DNA of 64,000 nucleotides from Apostichopus japonicus (Eukaryota; Echinodermata; Holothuroidea; Aspidochirotida; Stichopodidae), in assembly GCF_037975245.1 (NCBI RefSeq), contig NC_092583.1, forward strand, positions 1,862,264-1,926,263, written 5' to 3'. Positions 59,651-64,000 of the stretch are shown piece after piece. The notes under the pieces were generated by a model. It saw only the letters and a list, made by a program, of their open reading frames with translations. It ran no database searches and was not told the origin of the DNA. A program made the position numbers and the translations under genes. Each line of letters starts with the position of its first letter. The stretch's first letter is position 1.

Positions 59651-62600
59651 AGAGCTACCAATATGATAAAGATATTTGTCATGGAAAACTTCCCAAAACA
59701 ACATAGAAATTTTTATATATTCCACTTGGGAGATACCACTGATTTAATGTTCCTTCTCACACAACGCTGAAGACTTGATCAAGTCTAAAATATGACGTCA
59801 TCGAGCCACATGTGCTTTAATTCTTTAATGTTGTTCGTCATTTATTACAATGATTATTCTCTGTATTTTGGGATGGTTGTTTGTAAATGTTGAATCAAAA
59901 ATATTGCAGCTTTTAACATGGCCTAATGATGACATTGGTTGCAGTGTTGAAGCTATTAACATTTATTTAGGTACCTATAGGTTCAGATCCCTAGCGGGAC
60001 CATGATATCACAGGTTAAAACAAATGAGGACTAATGAGGACAGGACTTTTAAGCTAAAGGAAAATCTCCCAGATTAAGCAAACTTTTTCTTAGCTGTTTG
60101 GGAGTGTTGTATGTTCTTCGTAAAGATCTCTGTCAAATAGTCTTAAGCTTAAGATGATGATTGGAGTTGCTGTCTCCTTTAAATCAGGGAACAGGAGTTG
60201 ATTATAATTTCAGACAAAACAATAGCATGAATTGCCAGGTTAACTAGACCGGGGGCCAACGGAGCCCGGCCCGGCGCATTGAAGGTCCCCTCATATTGCG
60301 ACATGGAGAAATCACCATCTTACAAACACTAAGCACTGCAGTGCATAGCATAGCACAGTTTAAGCATACAACAGCACAGTATAACAAAATAGTACAACAT
60401 AGTATAACAAAATAGTATAACAAAATAGTACAAAACACTGGAGTGATATATGACTGCGAGGTGATCATATTCGTGTTGAATCCGTCCCCTCTATCGTTTA
60501 TGCGTACACGTCGTTTATAAATTCTTATGACTATGTTATGTTAAAAGACACCCCCCCCCCTACCACAATAGCCTGGCCCAGGGCCCCACGTAAGGTATAA
60601 ACCCAGTCCTGACTGGTTACGAAGAGTGTTCAAAGAAAACCGGCACGGAAAGAAAACAATTAGGGTGAAATTAAAGCTGTATTCCATACTTGTTTTATAA
60701 CATCATTAGTGACCAAATCAATTGGATCTCCACGGTCTGAACTTGTAACATGGGTTGGGCTTTGGTGAAATTTCTTTAAAGCTATTCTTAGCACCTCTAG
60801 GTGCCTAGATAAGGCACTGACGGATTTCCTCTGTTTAGGGCATACAGAGAACTATATTGAAAAAGTATTTATAAGACATAAAGAAAATGGATAAAATTAT
60901 CTGATTTTAAAACTTGTCTTCAGCCGATTAAATGTTATAACTCTGTTTCAGGCATTTGACGCTGGGACACGGGCCATGGAAGTTCTCACCGGCATATAGG
61001 TACACCCACTGACATTGTGATATTCTATTGTTCATATGGCTATAGTATGGCGTGGAATAAATTATCAAACCCAAATTAAGAAATGAAACTCCGAAGTTGG
61101 ATACATTTGAAACTGATATTATAGACAATAATCGTTATAAAAAGTTCATAAAAATAATTTGGTTAAACTGACTTATTTGAAGCTGAATCTGTGGAAATAG
61201 GGAACTAAACATATGAAACCTGTATAGGGACATAATTTTGCAGTTTGATTGTAATTCAATTTACCCAAAAAATAGATAATTTATTTCGAGATGATTTCGT
61301 TGGTTTACCAGCCTTAGTCATATTAATTTTAAAAGTATATGTGAATTAAAGTTTAAAAAAAAAGCTGCTTCAGCATTTTCTTGCTTCGGAAATGTTAAGT
61401 TTGTTCGGTTATATAAACTATGAACAATTAAATGTCATAATTAAAAGGTGCATGTGCTATACCTCTTCTAGTTCTTGAGACAACCCTTGCAACGTCAGAG
61501 GCTCACCAAGCTAAAGAAAGCGGCTGAAATTCTTAGTCTACCCTACAGATCATTACTTGGGCTCTTCTGAAGTAACATAATCTTCATAGAAAAACATAAG
61601 AGACTATACACAATACAGGTTGTTACAAATACTTTTTTTCACAAATAATACAAATACCTCTTTAAACAATAATAATAATAATACATTCACTATGAATTAC
61701 AATTTTCGTCAAATGCCATGCGCATGAATTTGAAATTTGATTTCATTTGTAAGGAATATGTAATTAAATGTAAAAAAAAAATACAAATGATGAAAGGTTA
61801 TCTTTCTTGGTTCATGCATTCGTACAACTCATCTTTGGTTGAAAGAGATTGTCATAACTGCTGATTTTTATCAAACATATATTATTGATACTTCGGGATT
61901 ACATGGTATTTGTCGTTGTAATTTAAAATTTATCCAATATAGTGATATCAAATTCCCTACCACGCTCATTCGTTTACAATTGAATTGAATTTGAATTTAT
62001 TGTCCACAATCGGAAATTCGGCTTACACAGGTCGTAAACGAAAAAAGAAAAGCAATAGTAAAAGTATCAATAGACTGCGATACACATACAGTATAATACA
62101 AACATATATACAGCAATATCCTACAAATAAGAAACTTATCTTCTCAATTGTGAATTAAATATATGGATAGAATTAGGCACAAATGAGTATCTGTAGCGGC
62201 CCCTAAGTGTGCGTGGTGGGTATAAACGCAGTCCAGAGCGGTTGTAATTGTAGTGCTCAAACAAAGGGTGTGTTGGGTCTTGCATGATTTGTTTCTATTT
62301 TTTGTATTTTTTTATTTTCATCAATTTCATCATATCTGGTTTATATTTGTGCTTATTAATATTTTTATTTCAATTCGAACCATTTATATGTAATTTCGAA
62401 AACAGATTGTGATGCTTCCTTACAGATAATGCAGATTAGAAAACTCAGGATTATTGCCAGTCAGGTAAAACGCATATCACTTTGTTGTTTGTATTTATAA
62501 CATTATGATACTTTCAAAGTGAACATAGAAAAATAGTATATATATATATATATATTTTTACAGTATTAAAATAAACACGGGTTCTTAACATAATCAGTGC

Positions 62601-64000
62601 ATGCATTTATAGATTAATTCGCTTTTTCTTTATAAAACTTAATTATAATGAAAAAAAATAATATCCCTCCAGCAAGGCGGTGTTCGTTTAAAAACTCGTT
62701 TAAAAACGTCTTTAGTGAGCGAACAAACCGGTCATAGCAAATCCTCAGTACTTGGTCAGTATCATTTTTATTATTATTACTATAAAAACTAATATTTCCA
62801 AACATCAAACAACCATATGATTTTAATTCCAACCAGGGAGTTAGAGAGAGACAAAAAAAAAACATATATATTCAAATTTAATGTTACATATAGACCATCG
62901 AGATAATTAAAATCTATTTTAACACACACTAAGATTTGCGGGCATCTTTTCAGAAATCGTATTACTTTATTACTTACTTTCTTTAATATATATTCACCAT
63001 TTTTTTAATTATTATTTGCGAGAATATTACCTTCAGATATAGGTATTTCTCAAATGACAAACGGTATTCTAAAATATAATGGAGTCATAACTTTTTATTT
63101 ATTTTTGGGGGAGAAAGTATATAAGTTTAAGTCTTTTTCGTATTAACTTTTGTGCTTGACTCGGAAACAAGTTATATAAGTATATATTCTTGTAAACGGA
63201 TATGTTTGCGCGAGAATCATTCTGGTAATCTATACCTTTAGACAAGAATTTCTTCGTTTTTATATACTCCTGACGTGCAGAAAGAAGAAAAAACATCCTA
63301 TCATCAGTTAACTTTAAATTGGTGCTGACTGCAAGTTGGTTTTCATCGTACGACGAAAGCATGATCAGAGAGAGCAAGGATCTATCGGATATTGGCTTAC
63401 CAGTAAAGATGTGGGACAAATACCACGAGCCCTACAGATTGAAATGAGAGATCATGGTGTTAAAGGCTGGCAAACAACACGATAACTTCCCCACCCTTCT
63501 CTCGCGGGACTTCGTTCTGCCGTTAATTGCCGACATGCCCCGAAGGGCGAAGCCTTGCTCGTCGCCTCTGATGAGCCTATTGGTCGGTATCGTTCAATAT
63601 ACGGACGATTCGGGTTTCTCCCTTCGCGCGGGCTCGTCAACCCTCCCAGCTTCAATCTGACGAAGGTGCTGACAGATGTGTCGTCATCGAACTCGAGGAA
63701 ATCGTCTTCATGAAAACTTAGATGTAGATTGAAGCTCTTACGGGAGATGGTAGATGGAGATAACGTTCACCATATCATAGAGAACCAGCCGCAAGCCAAA
63801 AGAAGCTGAAAGAAGAAGAAAAATTCGAGCTAAATAAGAAAAAGAAGAAAAAAGTGTAGAAGAAAATAGGGGGAAAAGAAAAGCAACAAAATAGTTTACA
63901 CACACACACACAAGTACGAAAAAATTAGTACCAAAGTTCGACGCGGTCTTTCACCTATTAAGGCTTATTTACGGAAAGACTTCCAAGAACCCTTTTTTTT
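59651..64000. other. Right end of window, no gene recognised
   Basis: AT-rich DNA. ATAGTATAACAAA-type short repeats at 60375-60435; (AT)n at 62536-62555; a TTGAATTTGAATTTATTGTC word near 61985 of the kind found in old retroelement ends. At about 63450-63720 composition is less AT-rich, with a minus-strand open frame (63452-63655) and an 11-bp inverted repeat AGCTTCAATCT (63648-63658 and 63726-63736). This could be the edge of another gene, but I see no recognisable protein. Confidence 0.45.

Noticed and set aside
63099-63655. Minus-strand gene start near the right edge
   Set aside because: Two short open frames with no recognisable motif or convincing splice sites; kept only as a remark.

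Overview
The window is eukaryotic. Its left half (1 to about 35.3 kb) carries the 3' portion of one large plus-strand, intron-rich gene: the orthologue of DNAJC13, also called RME-8 (receptor-mediated endocytosis 8). I could place 36 consecutive coding exons ending in a stop codon at 35179-35181. All have GT-AG introns and all phases join. Together they encode the last 1,504 residues; human DNAJC13 is about 2,240 residues, so roughly the first third (the PH-like N-terminal region) lies upstream of base 1. The four IWN repeats, the GYF-like domain and the J domain with an intact HPD motif are all visible. Organism: AT-rich DNA, introns of 0.2-4.4 kb, long homopolymer and dinucleotide runs, tRNA-derived SINEs with L2-type tails and hAT-like MITEs, with a protein close to vertebrate DNAJC13. 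This suggests a marine deuterostome invertebrate, most likely an echinoderm such as a sea cucumber; that placement is inference.

The introns are full of repeats. (i) Splice-site arrays: the acceptor of exon 15 is preceded by five further copies at 51-52 bp spacing. The donor of exon 19 is followed by seven further copies at about 100 bp spacing. The last ~70 bp of exon 22 plus its donor is repeated twice more downstream. (ii) Mobile elements: two hAT-type MITEs of one family in opposite orientation with perfect 8-bp target duplications (introns 27 and 32), a 250-bp MITE (intron 20), a tRNA-derived SINE (intron 22), an L2-type LINE 3' end (intron 12), a ~1.2 kb inverted-repeat element (intron 17) and a Penelope-like terminal module (intron 33). 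(iii) A near-perfect palindrome in intron 31 whose arms each fold as a type I hammerhead ribozyme candidate. (iv) A 930-bp array of 16-17 bp units in intron 20.

The right half (about 35.3-64 kb) holds no gene I can recognise. It is AT-rich intergenic DNA with (TA)n tracts, tandem duplications, a TIR element at 44.1-44.6 kb, a tRNA-like SINE fragment at 57.1 kb and a dispersed element family near 42.9 and 50.6 kb whose 5' part closely matches U2 snRNA. The U2-headed family and the hammerhead palindrome are the best candidates for something little described; the splice-site arrays are the oddest feature of the gene itself.
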